DNA from: Kuschelorhynchus macadamiae
Taxonomy: Eukaryota > Arthropoda > Insecta > Coleoptera > Curculionidae
Assembly (NCBI GenBank): GCA_030620095.1
Contig: JAUTXW010002458.1
Span: 302,001-366,000, forward strand
Reading direction: 5' to 3'
Length of the DNA: 64,000 nt
The translations under genes were made by a program, and so were the position numbers. This document shows, in pieces, positions 36,960-48,066 of this stretch (positions are counted from its first letter, which is position 1; the number at the start of each line of letters is the position of its first letter). Under the pieces are notes generated by a model. It had not been told where the DNA came from and did not search any database. It was given only the letters and a program-made list of their open reading frames with translations.

Positions 36960-37345
36960 GGGTTTGGTTACCGGTCACTCTGGAACAATATTGTTTGTTA
37001 TGTAGATGATACCAAAATTTTGATTGTTGAGAAAAGTATCGCCATGTTAAAAAATACTACCAAACTTGTTAATAAGGAAAAAACCAAATTTTTGATACTT
37101 TTACTTGTCTATTTTTGCCATCCCATTTCACGTCTATTATTGCCATCCCGTTTAACGAAAATGTTCGGAATTACGTTTCATGACTGTTTGCCTTGGATCG
37201 ATCGTGTGGACGAGATTTGCACTAAAGGATCAGATTAATTGCTACGCCTTGAAATCTCCAAATATTTCACTTATTGTGGAAGGCATGTTTTATTGACTGC
37301 TACTATGCGCTATGGAATTATAAATTGGGCAGTAAGTTCTTAAGC
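36960..37345 (+). pseudogene. Jockey-like LINE reverse transcriptase fragment
   Basis: NIVCYVDDTKILIVEKS contains the YxDD core (YVDD). It is followed by NKEKTKFLILL, FGITFHDCLPWIDRVDEICT and, after a stop, YFTYCGRHVLLTATMRYGII. These are the post-YADD segments of Jockey/CR1-type RTs. About 20 residues between the YVDD segment and NKEKTKF are missing. Only about 130 residues remain. Confidence 0.75.
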
Positions 37346-38235
37346 CTCTCGAGTTTTTTTATAGAAATACGCCATAACAATTATTACAAGAATCAGAACT
37401 AGAGATTTCTGTAGATAATACTTCAAGAATTTTAAGATTTTAAATTTAGTAAGTATATACAGGGTGGGGATTTGAAAGGGAACGCTGCTTATAGCAGATC
37501 CGAGAATAAGATTTCTCTAAAATCCTGAAATAGGTATCCAAATATTTTTTAATTGCCTCGTTTTTGTCATGTAAACAAAAACTGGAGCCCCAAAGGGGGG
37601 GGCGCAGCCCTAAGCAACTTTTTTTTTTCAAATTGGAAGATACCTTTTGTGGCAACTTTTATAAAAGCTTATTGAAAAAGGAATTTGCCATTAATATTTT
37701 TTTGACATCTGTCAAACCATGTGTCAGAAATTTAATAAAAACCAATTTTTAAATATAATACCATTAATAATAACAATAAAACCGAAATCTTATCTTTCTA
37801 TTGTAGAAATTGTTGAAAATGTGCCCCATTAACTTGTTGACCCAAACGATGGTAGAATTCTTCTCTTACCCGTTCCAAAACTTTTGGCGGGATTAGACGT
37901 ATCTCTGCCCGATTCCTGACCTTCAAATATCCCAAATTTTTCCAACAAAAACTAATTTTTTCTATGACCATACCTGACTGACTATTTCACACACTGCTCG
38001 CAGTAGCTAAAGTTTGTTTTTAAACGCCAATGTATTTTTTCAAAGATTTACATACTTTATACTTCGGCTCCATGAGAAATGCATTAACATTCAATAATTC
38101 TAGACACCAGCGTTGCTTCAGTCAACGGCACCAGGATGGACTAGTTCCTTAAATTCTTCTGCCCCGATTGATGATTTTACGTCATTGCGGATGCATATAG
38201 CTGCTGGCCACAGCCTACTGGGATGTGTTGATGTA

Positions 38236-40433
38236 CAGGGTGTCCAATTTTGGTTGTAAATGCAAGGTATCTCCGTTATTTGCAAATATTTAGGGTTGAG
38301 GTTTTCGCGACACCGTGCCACTTTATTGTCAAACTCAAGCTGCCGTAATCAGATTTTCCATAACACGCCTCGTTTCGGATACACGGCCAAATTGAAAAAG
38401 TTGCATTTTGGGACACCCCTCGTATCTCGGTTATCTTTTAACGTATCGAAAAGATAAAAACTGGCTCTTATAGAGTTTTTTACGTAAAATCCAGTGGCGT
38501 AGACAGATTTTTACTCGGGGCCGTTGTTTTTGACACATGACCCAAAGTCACGTTTTTTTAAACGGGACACCCTGTATATTTTTAGAAAGTCCTATTCGTC
38601 TTATTATGAGCTTTTCAAAAATATATGGTTATCTATACTTATTTTAAAAAATAAGGCTGCAATTTAGGTTTGTAATAATATCTATCTATATTTTTCATGG
38701 ACTGATTGTCAAAAAGTCAAAAATGGCTTTGTCACTGCTTTGTCATGAAGTAAATGAAGTTTTGATGTTAATAGTAATAGACGTGTTAAATTAGTCGCTT
38801 TGATTATTACTTTTTAACAAATGGCTGCAAATCAATTATTTGAAAACTTTGAGCAATATGATATGCTGACCTGTTTCATAGAGAGTCATGAAAATATAAA
38901 CGCTGCTTCTGAGCTTTATTTCATTAGTTAATGTTTTATTTTCATAATTATTATTGCAATCTTTTTTAAAACTTAAACTTTTATTGTATAGATATCCGGA
39001 AAGGAGGCATCCAAATAAATTAATATTCTATAGGCTGAAATCGAATTTAATAAATTTTGGCTCTTTCAAAAAGCCTAGATCAAAGAAATATAATAAGGAG
39101 AATTGTGAGGCTGATGAAATTAGCGTCTTAGCAAGTGTAAATGTAACGCCTGTAACGTCCTGTAGAAAAATAGAGAATGAAGTGGGTGTAATTAAGTCTC
39201 GGGTTCAAACGATTTTAAAGAAACATAAGTATAAACCTTATAAAGTCAGAGTTGTGCAAAATCTACATCCTGGAGATGCAGAACGACGTATTGATTTTTG
39301 CCAGTGGTATTTACAAAAAATTAATACTAACCAAAATTTTAGAAGGGCGGTTATATGGTCCGACGAATCGTATATAAGTAGTGCTGGAATATTTAATACT
39401 TAATAGACACTGGTCACCTGAAAATCAACATTTGATATTTCCATGCGAGCAACAAGGAAGATTTGGCTTTAATGTCGCTTGTTTCGTACTAGGAACCAAA
39501 ATAAAATTTCATATTTTTGAAGGAGGTCTCACTGCTAATCGCTACCTTGAAATATTGCAAAATATATTGCCAGAAATCATAGAAGATGTCCCTTTAGCAC
39601 ATGTGAATCAAATATATTTCCAACAAGACGGAGCTCCAGCACATAACTCCCAAATTGTGAGGCGGTATTTAGAAGAGAACTTCCCCGAACGCTGGATTGG
39701 ATCGCACGGACCTATCCGATGGCCTCCTAGGTCGCCTGACCTGTGCATATTGGACTTCTTTTTATGGGATCACCTAAAAAATTTAATTTTTCGTACCCGA
39801 CATAACACAGTTCAAGACCTGCGTAACACTACTGAGCAGGCATTTTTGCAAATACAAGCAGGCAATGTAGTCATTTCATGCACTGGGTAAAATTGCAAGA
39901 GTGTGTGAGAGATGTCTAAGAGAAAATGGAAATCAGTTTGAGCAGTTCTTTTGAACAAGGCTAATTACGAAAAATAGATATACTTAATATATTCTTAAAA
40001 ACTTAAACTGTAGCCTTATTTTTAAAGTAAGTATAGATAACTATGTATTTTTGAAAAGCTCATAAAAGGACGAATAGGACTACGTAAAAATATACAGGGT
40101 GTCCCATTTAAAAAAAACGTAACTTTGGGTCATGTATCAAAAACGACGGCCCCGAGTAAAAATCTGTCCACGCCACTGGATTCTACGTAAAAAGTCTATA
40201 AGAGCCAGTTTTTACCTTTTCGATACGTTAAAAGATAACCGAGGTACGAGGGGTGTCCCAAAATGCATTTTTTTCAATTAGGCCCTGTATCTCCGAAACG
40301 AGGGGGGCTATGGAAAATCTGATTACGGCAGCTTGAGTTTGACAAAAAAGTGGCGGTATCGCGAAAACCTCAACCCTAAATATTTGCAAATAACGGAGAT
40401 ACCTTGCATTTACAACCAAAATTGGACACCCTG
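38236..40433 (+). mobile_element. mariner-like element 2, TA-flanked, about 430 bp inverted arms, nested in element 3
   Basis: Starts CAGGGTGTCCAATTTTGG and ends with its reverse complement, flanked by TA (38234-38235, 40434-40435). Arms 38236-38665 and 40003-40433 match closely. Each arm also has an inward copy of the terminal motif (GGGACACCCTGTATATTTTT ends at about 38582; AAATATACAGGGTGTCCC starts at about 40088). Each arm therefore resembles a 340 bp miniature element. Confidence 0.92.
38821..39954 (+). pseudogene. DUF4817-type mariner-like transposase of element 2, several frameshifts
   Basis: MAANQLFENFEQYDMLTCFI opens the frame. An AT-rich insert of about 65 bp (38926-38991) with GTTAAT..TATAG borders breaks it, but removing it as an intron leaves the frames unmatched. 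Next come YPERRHPNK, the basic FKKPRSKKYNK, VIWSDESYISSAGIF (first Asp, about 39362), IYFQQDGAPAHNSQIV (second Asp, about 39628), and RWPPRSPDLCILDFFLWDHL (third Asp, about 39738). The second-to-third spacing is 36 residues. Shifts occur near 39400, 39860 and 39920; the true end is probably TGA at 39954 after ENGNQFEQFF. Confidence 0.85.
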
Positions 40434-40829
40434 TACAGTAGTTTATGAGTGCAATGCGGACACGAAGTAAGTATTAGTATCTTAAGGTATAACTCGATGG
40501 TGCAATGTAAAAAACAATGATATGACAATCTATGTTAAATCGAAGTAGTCCATCCTTTGAGCGGCAACGAATTGTCAAAATGCCGATACAAACAGTGCTT
40601 AGTAAATAAATAAATAGATTAACTTTAATTCGTATTTGCATTTTTTATGGAAGAAAAGTAAAAATTTTATAGACTTCTTTGATATTGCGCCCCGAACAAA
40701 GGTACTTTTACATCTACATACGCTTTTAATATCGTTAATTGCGTTGTGTGTAAAGTAATTTGACATTTTTAAATCTTTGATTATTTTTTAAAGATCTATT
40801 TAACTGAAACGTTAAAAACCGAAATACTG

Positions 40830-42571
40830 ATGATGATCGGGTATGGAGAAAGAAAACGAAGTCAAGAAAAAGGTGCTGCTTTGTTTCATGAATGTCATCC
40901 AGATTTACCTCCTTTGTCGCTAGGTACAGTTAGCAAAATTGAAAAGCAAATTAGATTTGGGTCATGTAAGACATGTTCCTCGAAAAAGAACCCAAAGTAT
41001 CAGATGATACTAAATTAGATATTTTTTTGAGTTATCAAGAAAACCCAATTACACCAGCAATGCAATTATCTCGTGACCACAATATTGATCATAAAACAGT
41101 TTTAAAGACAAAATCTGCTGGCATAAAACCATTTAAAATGCAACTAGTACAAGAGTTATTGGAGGATGATTAAGACAGAAGAGTAGAATTTTGCCAAGTC
41201 ATGATGGCCGCATTGGACAACCGACAAATTGAAATAGATTGGATACTTTTTTCTGACGAAGCAACGTTTACTTTAGAGGGTCAAGTTTGAAAGTTAAACA
41301 GAAATGTATTTACGTTTCAAAGAAATTTAACCTTTGTTTTAGGCAATCATTGGGCAGAGTATTGAACCTCTAAACCAGAGTTTCGCAAACTTTTTGTCCT
41401 GTAAACTTTCATGACTTTTTTGCAGTAGACCCCCCACTTTCTTAATATTAAATTGTACTAAACTGTGTAACGTCAAATGTGTTTTTTTTACAGCCGACAG
41501 TAGTCTGTAGTTTGTTGCAAAAAAGTAATTACAATTTTATTTATGCCTTTAGTAAAACGACTGATTTGTCTTTTTTTGTTTATTACAAAAACTAGGGCAA
41601 TGTTAACTCGCACATATGCATACCCAAATCAAACGAATATTTTTATGTTGGCAAAATAAATCAGAGAAAAAATATCAACTTCCAAAACTTAAAAAATGAA
41701 ACGTAAATAATGTTGTTAATGAGAGGGATTAACCTGATGTTCTAATAAGTGATTGATTGTTTTGATTAACATTTGACTTCAAATGGGTAAAGTACAATCT
41801 CATATATTCCTAAATTGTTGCAATTATTGTAAGTGTATCCCTATTTACACCTCACGAACCCCCAAATGCGTTTTTCGTTGAAAAGGACCATATGCAAGAC
41901 GAAATCGATCATTCGGTTCGATTTCGACCACTTTAGGAATCACAGCTCCAAAGCTGTTAGGTCCTATTAACTAACCTACATCTTAGGTTAATCGTCAAAA
42001 TTGTCGGTATTATGCAAACGAAAATCCTCATTGGATTGATGAATGTCACTCACAGCGTAAACGGAAAGTGAATGTTTGGGCTGGAATAATTGATACATTC
42101 TTTTTTGAGGACAACTTAAATGGAGACCTCTATTTAAATTTTCTGCAAACATTTTTAATACCACAGCTGCAAACATTATTCCCTAATAATGGAAATCTAG
42201 ATTCAAGGATATTTTTTCAACAGGATGGAGCCCCTCCCCACTTTGCAAGAAATGTAAGAGAGTTCTTAAATGTTGCATTTCCAAATATATGGATAGAAAG
42301 GCGAGGATTTATGGAATGACCGCACCGATCCTCGAATATGACACCCTTGGATTTTTTCTTATGGGGTAATTTAAAAAGAACGGTCTACGTAACCAGACCT
42401 GAAAATCTAGAGGATTTCAAGGCAAGAATTAAAGCAGAGATGCGTTTAACCGCGCCAGAAGTTTTGGAACGGGTAAGTGAAGAATTCTATTCTACCATCG
42501 TTTGGGTCAGTGCCAACAAGTTAACAATGTACATTTTCAACAATTTTTTCACTAGGAAGGTAAGATTTTAG
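40830..42571 (+). pseudogene. DUF4817-type mariner-like transposase of element 3, interrupted
   Basis: The head MIGYGERKRSQEKGAALFHE is followed by SDDTKLDIFLSYQENPITPA and ILFSDEATFTLEGQV (first Asp, about 41253). An insert of about 690 bp splits the frame near 41300-41985. The rest resumes with RQNCRYYANENPHWIDECHS, VNVWAGIIDTFF, IFFQQDGAPPHFARNV (second Asp, about 42223) and TPLDFFLWGNLKRTVY. At the third catalytic position the family SPD reads SSN (HRSSNMTPLD), so the Asp is replaced, with a frameshift just before. It ends with a tail shared with the left arm. Confidence 0.8.
41385..41985. mobile_element. probable non-autonomous hAT insertion inside the element 3 transposase
   Basis: The insert has CAGAGTTTCGCAAACTTTTTG near its left edge (about 41386), like the CAGNGNTTCCCAAACTTTTT start of many hAT elements. 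Near the right, CTCACGAACCCCCAAATGCG (about 41850) could be the decayed opposite end. No ORF and no clear 8 bp duplication. The exact edges are uncertain. Confidence 0.4.
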
Positions 42572-42846
42572 TTCTCTTGTTATTTTTAATGTTATTATAT
42601 TTAAAAATTGGTTTTTAATAAATTTCTGACATATGGTTTGTCAGATGTCAAAAATGAATATTAATGGCAAAATCCTCTTTCAATAAGCTTTTAAAAAAGT
42701 TGCCACAAAAGGTGTCTTCCAGTTTGAAAAAAAAGTTGCTTAAGGCTGCGCCCCCCAACTTTGGGGTCCCAGTTTTTGTTTACATGACAAAAACGAAGCC
42801 CATTAAAAATCTTTGGGTAAATATTTTAGGATTTTAGAGAAAGAAT

Positions 42847-43369
42847 AAAAATAATATTATGTATAATGCGTACAAAAGCATTACTTAGTTTAAGTAGCAA
42901 TATCACTTAATTAAAATTTAAAGAATTGTTAGATTCTTTAAGAGTATTGTAACTGTGCTGAGTCGTTTTGAGTCACAAATATCCGTTTCCTCGGCTCTTT
43001 TGTTTTTGTTTATAGTGTTATATTTTTACCTGTGCTTTTTTCTATTATTTAATTTTTTATGATTTATGTTTTTTTTGATAGACTGTCTTCTCCTTCGGTT
43101 ATTGTCCATTTACATTTAAACTGATATTTTGTTTTATTTTTACATTTTAATAATTTTTTTTAATTTCTTGATAAAATTATTATATCAACCCTGCAAACAT
43201 CTATCATAACTCAAACATTTACAAAACCTAATTAATTATATTTTTGTGGGAATTGCGTTTAAAACAAATACATTTAAAGGCTGCATAATAAATATTACTT
43301 TTATTAATAAACCAATATATACAATATACATTCATTAGAGTATTAAATTTAGTTTCCTATACAATAAAT
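42847..43369. other. AT-rich region, no gene recognised
   Basis: T-rich with no element motif. It would be the downstream flank of the reverse-strand exon at 43472-43575. Confidence 0.3.
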
Positions 43370-43375
43370 TTTATT
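43370..43375 (-). promoter_or_regulatory. possible poly(A) signal of the exon at 43472-43575
   Basis: AATAAA on the reverse strand, 96 bases beyond the TGA stop. Weak alone. Confidence 0.25.
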
Positions 43376-43471
43376 TACACATATATAAATTTTCTGTTTT
43401 TAAATTATATCACATCGATTAGAGGTCATTTAAATAAAATGGAACTTAAAAGCATTTATATAAATTGTTTA

Positions 43472-43575
43472 TCACCGAACAACATTTGCAATAATGAAGG
43501 CGAGGATAAATTTTATAGCCGAGTCCATTCTGGCTGGCATTGCGTGGCTGCGAGTGACTGGGGCATAAAATTCCA
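43472..43575 (-). CDS. candidate 3' terminal exon of a host gene
   Basis: Reverse strand: acceptor TTCTCTTTTGTTTCAG, then two bases and 33 codons ending in TGA (EFYAPVTRSHAMPARMDSAI, then KFILAFIIANVVR). The exon-sized segment is clearly richer in GC than its surroundings, as coding exons are in such genomes. An AATAAA follows at 43375-43370. The hydrophobic end could be a membrane anchor. Family not recognised; no upstream exon identified. A different frame is possible, because another stays open longer. Confidence 0.35.
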
Positions 43576-44029
43576 CTGAAACAAAAGAGAATTACATGTA
43601 ACATAATAAACAAAACAGAATCGAATTAAGTACATGGCTAATTTATTTCAGTACAAGCTAATACAAATATTGTGGGAAATTTCAAAATTTGCTCATGGAT
43701 AACATGCATTTTGAATATTATTTATGGTTGATAATTAATACTACTAAAGTTAGTATATCTCTCCTCAAACAGGTAATCCGTTCTAAGTGTAAAACAAAAG
43801 TTTTGAAATATGAAGCATTTAAATGATTTCTATATGCACTTTTTATACAAAATTTAATGTAATATTTATTTGAGGGTTGCGAAAAAATATAACACATGAG
43901 TTAAGATAGCAAATAGTATTTTACATAACCGGTTGCTGAAAAGGTGTTTCATTTACAACCACGTATGCAATGTTGACATTTCTGACATTTAAAAAATTTG
44001 AAAGAAATATACTTTTTCTACAGTCATGC

Positions 44030-44135
44030 GGAAAAATCAATTTTCCCCACCGATATCCATGCGGAAAATTGATTTTCCCGCACTAATGCGGAGACAGTTT
44101 TCCTAGTGTGGAAACATTTTTCTGCACGTAATATT
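44030..44135. repeat. cluster of short imperfect palindromes (GCGGAAAA/TTTTCCCGC)
   Basis: CATGCGGAAAAATCAATTTT, CATGCGGAAAATTGATTTTC, CCGCACTAATGCGG and TTTTCCTAGTGTGGAAAC follow one another within about 105 bp. Half-sites GCGGAAAA and TTTTCCNCAC alternate in both orientations. They lie about 260 bp upstream of a tyrosine recombinase gene relic and could be its ends or recombination sites. Confidence 0.5.
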
Positions 44136-44393
44136 TCAAAATTAAGTTATTATTTATTAATTTATTAATTAACCGTCTTTGATGCATGTCTCAGAGTGTG
44201 TCGCAGGCTAAATGCATTTCGTTTTGGTTAGCTACCAGGTTTCCAGGTGACTAAGGACGTTTAAAGTCAATTGTTAGAAATCAACAAACTGACATTTCTA
44301 CATATTTATTTGTCATTAACTACTTTTATATGTGCGTATTTTCCGTAATTTTGCATTATTACAGTAAATTCAACTGAATTTGACAATTTAGCC

Positions 44394-44706
44394 ATGCAAG
44401 ACGGGGTTCCAAAATATATTATGACCGCAGCAAAAGAAGTATACTTGGATTTGCTTCCCGAAACATCCAAAGTTAGATACATTCAGAAATACGAAACGTT
44501 CATCAAATGGTGCGCCAACAAGCAAATCAACAACATTGGTAAAAAATAGGTGCTTCTAGTTTACTTTCAAGAAATTTCAAAGAATTTTCAACCTGCTACA
44601 ATGTGGTCCAAGTACTCAATGATAAAATCTATGCTAAAAATTAAGAAAAACGTTGATATTAGCAGAAATTTCAAATTAGTTGCTTATTTAAAAAAGAAGG
44701 GTCTTG
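44394..44706 (+). pseudogene. tyrosine recombinase, N-terminal SAM-like DNA-binding part
   Basis: MQDGVPKYIMTAAKEVYLDL opens the frame, then SKVRYIQKYETFIKWCANKQ, a stop, VYFQEISKNFQPATMWSKYS and LKIKKNVDISRNFKLVAYLK. The pattern Y...F..W...N..N.....LL.YF...S....P.T.WS.YSM matches the core-binding domain of insect recombinases of the Crypton/tyrosine-integrase kind. The catalytic part is 1.8 kb downstream. The exact class is inferred. Confidence 0.65.
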
Positions 44707-45230
44707 TAAGCAATTAAACCCATGGAATTTGATAATTTTTGAATATAAAATAGAAAGTTTACCCTCACTTAACTGCTTTAAGAGAATAAAAGAAATGGAT
44801 GAATCACTTTTTCTATTTAAAAAACCTAAAAGAAACTTCATATTTTCACTGCATTTCAATTCCTCCTTAATATGGCAATTTGAAGAAAGACTATTACATT
44901 GTTGTCAAACTTACATTATTGTATGGAGCTATACACCCGTATTCACTAAAGAGGTTTAAATTTAGACCAGGTCTAACTTGACAGTTGTAAGTTTAAGATG
45001 ACATTTTTAACAAATAAATAAATCATTTTTCTCTCAATCTATTATAAAATTACAGTGACACAAGCGAAACATAACTGGCGTTCAAAGAGTTTTTAGTACC
45101 ACGGCAACTAGACCTGTCCTTGTTTATATATAGGCAAGGACCTGATCTATCTCATAAACCTTTTTAGTCAATACGTCAATGTTTCATATTTGTCTCCCGA
45201 CAGTAAGGCATTCCCCCCCCCCCTCCCTGT
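44707..45230. other. interval between recombinase halves, no gene
   Basis: AT-rich, with a poly-C run at 45213-45224. Probably inserted material. Confidence 0.3.
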
Positions 45231-45231
45231 G

Positions 45232-45444
45232 CCGATGCCCAATGTTAGACTTCCACCAGTAATGCACTTCTGTTGTTCGCCTTTTCAGTTAGGGCTTTAC
45301 CGATGATGCCTACGACGCCTAACCTGGTGCTAACCCTGTACCAATCCACCTAGTGCCTCCGGACTCCTGCTGGTACCGATCCACCTATCAACACTAGTCA
45401 AAAGCGGGGTGCATCACTGGCGGAAGTTTAACATTGGGCATCGG
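45232..45444. repeat. small foldback structure, 36 bp arms
   Basis: CCGATGCCCAATGTTAGACT (from 45232) through ACTGGTGG-type sequence is the reverse complement of 45409-45444 (GTGCATCACTGGCGGAAGTT, then AACATTGGGCATCGG), with about three mismatches. The 140 bp between has no frame. The ACTGGCGG tip resembles a hAT end, so this may be a tiny non-autonomous element. Confidence 0.6.
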
Positions 45445-45639
45445 CCCAGGGGGCCGATGCCAAATTTTATAATTCCGCCATTGAGGCACCACCAGAATTG
45501 AAAAATTGTATTCCGTTTTTCTTATAAAATTTATATAGATCATATATAAAATAAAGTTGGCAACGTAGCATCCCCAGCACACTGGATTTCCGTCCAATGT
45601 GCGACACTCCCGCTCTCTATTTATTTATTAGCTGTAATT

Positions 45640-46000
45640 ATGTGTCATGGAACTATGAAAGATGGCAAATCTTTAATAATGTTCATCTTCAATTAGTTCT
45701 AACAGTTCTACTAGTTCATCTATATACCACAATTAGTTATGGCACACAATTAGCAATCAGTCCTTTAAGTAGTTTTTTTCAGAGTAAACTTTTAAATAGT
45801 TTATTAAACCACCATTGTGTTCCTCAATCTTGGATTCATACCAAAATTTTGCCAGTTGATCCTGTATAATACTTAAATTTTGTACAAAATTTGCGATAAA
45901 TTGGAAAAGTAGTTTTTTTAGTAATAATTTTTTTAACATTTCACTAGGCTGCCATTTTGTTTTGTCATATTGGATTTTTGCCAAAATGCTTGAAGCCGAA
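45640..46000. repeat. GCCATTTTGT array, short locus inside the recombinase
   Basis: Units at about 45805 (CCACCATTGTGTTCCTCAAT) and 45950 (GCTGCCATTTTGTTTTGTCA), with the usual ACCAAAATTTTGCCAGTTGA and TTTTTTTAACATTTCACTAG spacers. It is part of what separates the recombinase halves. Confidence 0.65.
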
Positions 46001-46489
46001 AAAAATTGTAAAATAACACAAATTTGGGGTTTCGATCGTTTTAAAAAACTTAAAATTTTAATTTTCTTTTTGGGGAACTGCTTTAGCTCTTTAGTGTATT
46101 CTTATCCAAAAAAGAATAAAATTTCTTTTACAGGAATATATTAATTACTTTTAACTTTTAATTAGAAATAACAATTTTTTGTGTTTAGGAGTATTATAAT
46201 ATAATTAATCTTTTACGTAGTTCATAAAGTAAGTTTGTGAAAAATATGCTTTTAGCGATACGCGAAAAACTAGTTCAGTGCAACCTTCCGAAACCTTAGT
46301 TTTTGTAGATATAATTTGATAAGCTAGTTCATTTATACATTTTTGTGTATAGGATTTATTAAAAAAAGGTAATCTTTTAAATTTATATTTTAAATTTGTC
46401 ACATTCTATGGGTAAAATTGTTTACAAGAGCGAAAAAGAAAATGGTAGGTTTTGGACCAAAAAAGTCTAAAATTTTAAACCACGAACAA

Positions 46490-46790
46490 CATTTTTAAGC
46501 ATTGCGACTGACGATACTTATTTACTAATCAATGTCGCAACACTAATTGGAATCGCTGGAGCCTGCAGGCGTAAAGAATTAACTCATATGTTGTGTGAAA
46601 CCCTAGTCGAACCATAGTAGAAGCTTAGTTATAACTGAAGAAAAAATCTTAATTTAATCAAGAAGTACATGTCTCTCCGTCTTAAAAGTACACTGCATCA
46701 AAGGTTTTATGTCAATTTCCAAAAAGATAAATATACTACTTAAAGTGTTAATAAGTTTGGCCAGATGCCATCGGACGTGGCTGCTGTGGA
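46490..46790 (+). pseudogene. tyrosine recombinase, catalytic-domain remnant
   Basis: TDDTYLLINVATLIGIAGAC then RRKELTHM contains the conserved G.AGACRR.EL segment with the first catalytic Arg. After a shift, KKYMSLRLKSTLHQRFYVNF and NKFGQMPSDVA continue the domain. The HxxR box and Tyr nucleophile are not found before the sequence changes at about 46790. It is the downstream half of the gene begun at 44394. Confidence 0.65.
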
Positions 46791-47140
46791 TATTACTAAT
46801 TGTTGTTGCAAAATCATATGTGGATTCTATGTTCTATGTTCTACAGGAAAAAATTCCAAGGAAAATTCGCCTCCGTCTTCGCCCTTGTCTTCTATAAGTT
46901 TATTGATACAGTCAAAAGCAGTGTTATCGTGCCGGTCGTACAATTTATCAACGACAAACTTTTTAAATTTGTTTTTCTTTTGTTACGTGTAATCATATCC
47001 TCCGCATAAAATCCTGAAGACGAATTAGATAGACCTATAATATTTTCATATGAAAAAAGAGGATAAACATATAAATACCAGTAGTTGCAAAAATCTTTGA
47101 GAGATGTCACTTCAAAGTCAGATTGACAAGTCAGTGACAA
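46791..47140. other. spacer between recombinase remnant and IS630-like gene
   Basis: No convincing motif. Overlapping short frames here do not match a family. Confidence 0.3.
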
Positions 47141-48060
47141 AATGAGTAATAGAAAACAATTCTGGAGATTTTTGCATCCACAAGCAAAAAAATGGTATTA
47201 AATCTAATAAAATATTACGAAAATGAAAATTCACTCGCCAATATCCAGGAGACAGTAGCAAAAGCTCTGGGAATCGGTATAAGGACTGTGCAGAAAATTG
47301 TGCATGAAAAAAAGCATAATTTACTACCGAAGAAGATTAAGAAATGTACACGAAAATAGCCAAAGACAGAAGACTTAAGTGATAATGTAAAAATGGATGT
47401 TCGTTATGCAATTTATGATTTATACGCATTAAAAACTAATATAGCCCTTCAAGTGTTAAAAGAAGCTTTAAAAAATCGAGGCATATTAGAAATTGGACTA
47501 AAATCGTTGTCAAAATTAATAAAAATGTTGGGTTTTCGATATAAAAAGGACTGTAATCGAAGATTTTTATGCAAGTTGCCACATATAGCAAGTCAGCGTA
47601 TCCAGTTTTTAAAGAAATACACAGAAAATGTTAATTCAAAATTTAGAAAAGTGGTATTTTTAGACGAGAGTTGGATATTTTCTAATGGAAGTTGTTCGAA
47701 ATCTTGGCAGGACGAGTCTATAAAAAGTGTCGAGAGAAAAAAGGGATGTGGGACGGGAAAACGGTTCATCATTTTGCATGCAGGTTCTTCAAAATTTCTC
47801 CCAGGTGCAAGTTTACTGTTTTCTTCAACATCCAAAAGTATGGACTACCATGATAATATGAACTGTAAACTGTTTGAAAAGTGGTTAAAAGAACAACTGA
47901 TTCCAAATTTAGATGCTCCATCTTTAATCATTCTGGACAATGCATCTTATCATTCAAGAATCTTAAATAAACGACCTACTTCAGCCTGGAAGAAAAGTGA
48001 TATTTACGACTGGCTAATAAAACAAAAACAAAATCCTTTACCCAATACGCTGAAACTAGA
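47141..48060 (+). pseudogene. IS630-like (DDE_3) insect transposase, 3' truncated
   Basis: MSNRKQFWRFLHPQAKK starts at 47141, shifts at an A7 run near 47189, and continues as a helix-turn-helix (TVAKALGIGIRTVQKIVHEK). One stop lies at 47357-47359. Then LKSLSKLIKMLGFRYKK, KVVFLDESWIFSNGS (first Asp, about 47662), RFIILHAGS and LIILDNASYHSRI (second Asp, about 47937). After DIYDWLIKQ the family pattern ends, where the opposing relic on the other strand begins, so the third acidic residue is lost. Two lesions plus the truncation make it non-functional. Confidence 0.85.
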
Positions 48061-48066
48061 ATTTCT

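Larger units (their letters stand above)
37460..42846 (+). mobile_element. mariner-like element 3, long inverted arms, right tip lost, hosts element 2
   Basis: The left end CAGGGTGGGGATTTGAAAGG follows TA at 37458-37459. The left arm (to about 37935) is an inverted copy of about 42390-42846. Shared marks include AACAAAAACTGGAGCCCCAA, CTTTTGTGGCAACTTTT and TTTCTGACA/TGTCAGAAA. The right arm diverges at about 42846 before the terminal motif, so the right tip is missing. The arms include the last codons of the transposase: the left arm, read in reverse, encodes PKVLERVREEFYHRLGQQVN. Element 2 sits at a TA inside it. Confidence 0.8.

Noticed and set aside
38926..38991. GT..AG segment in the element 2 transposase as an intron
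   Set aside because: Splicing it out joins exons in different frames. It is treated as an AT-rich insertion unless a read shows splicing.
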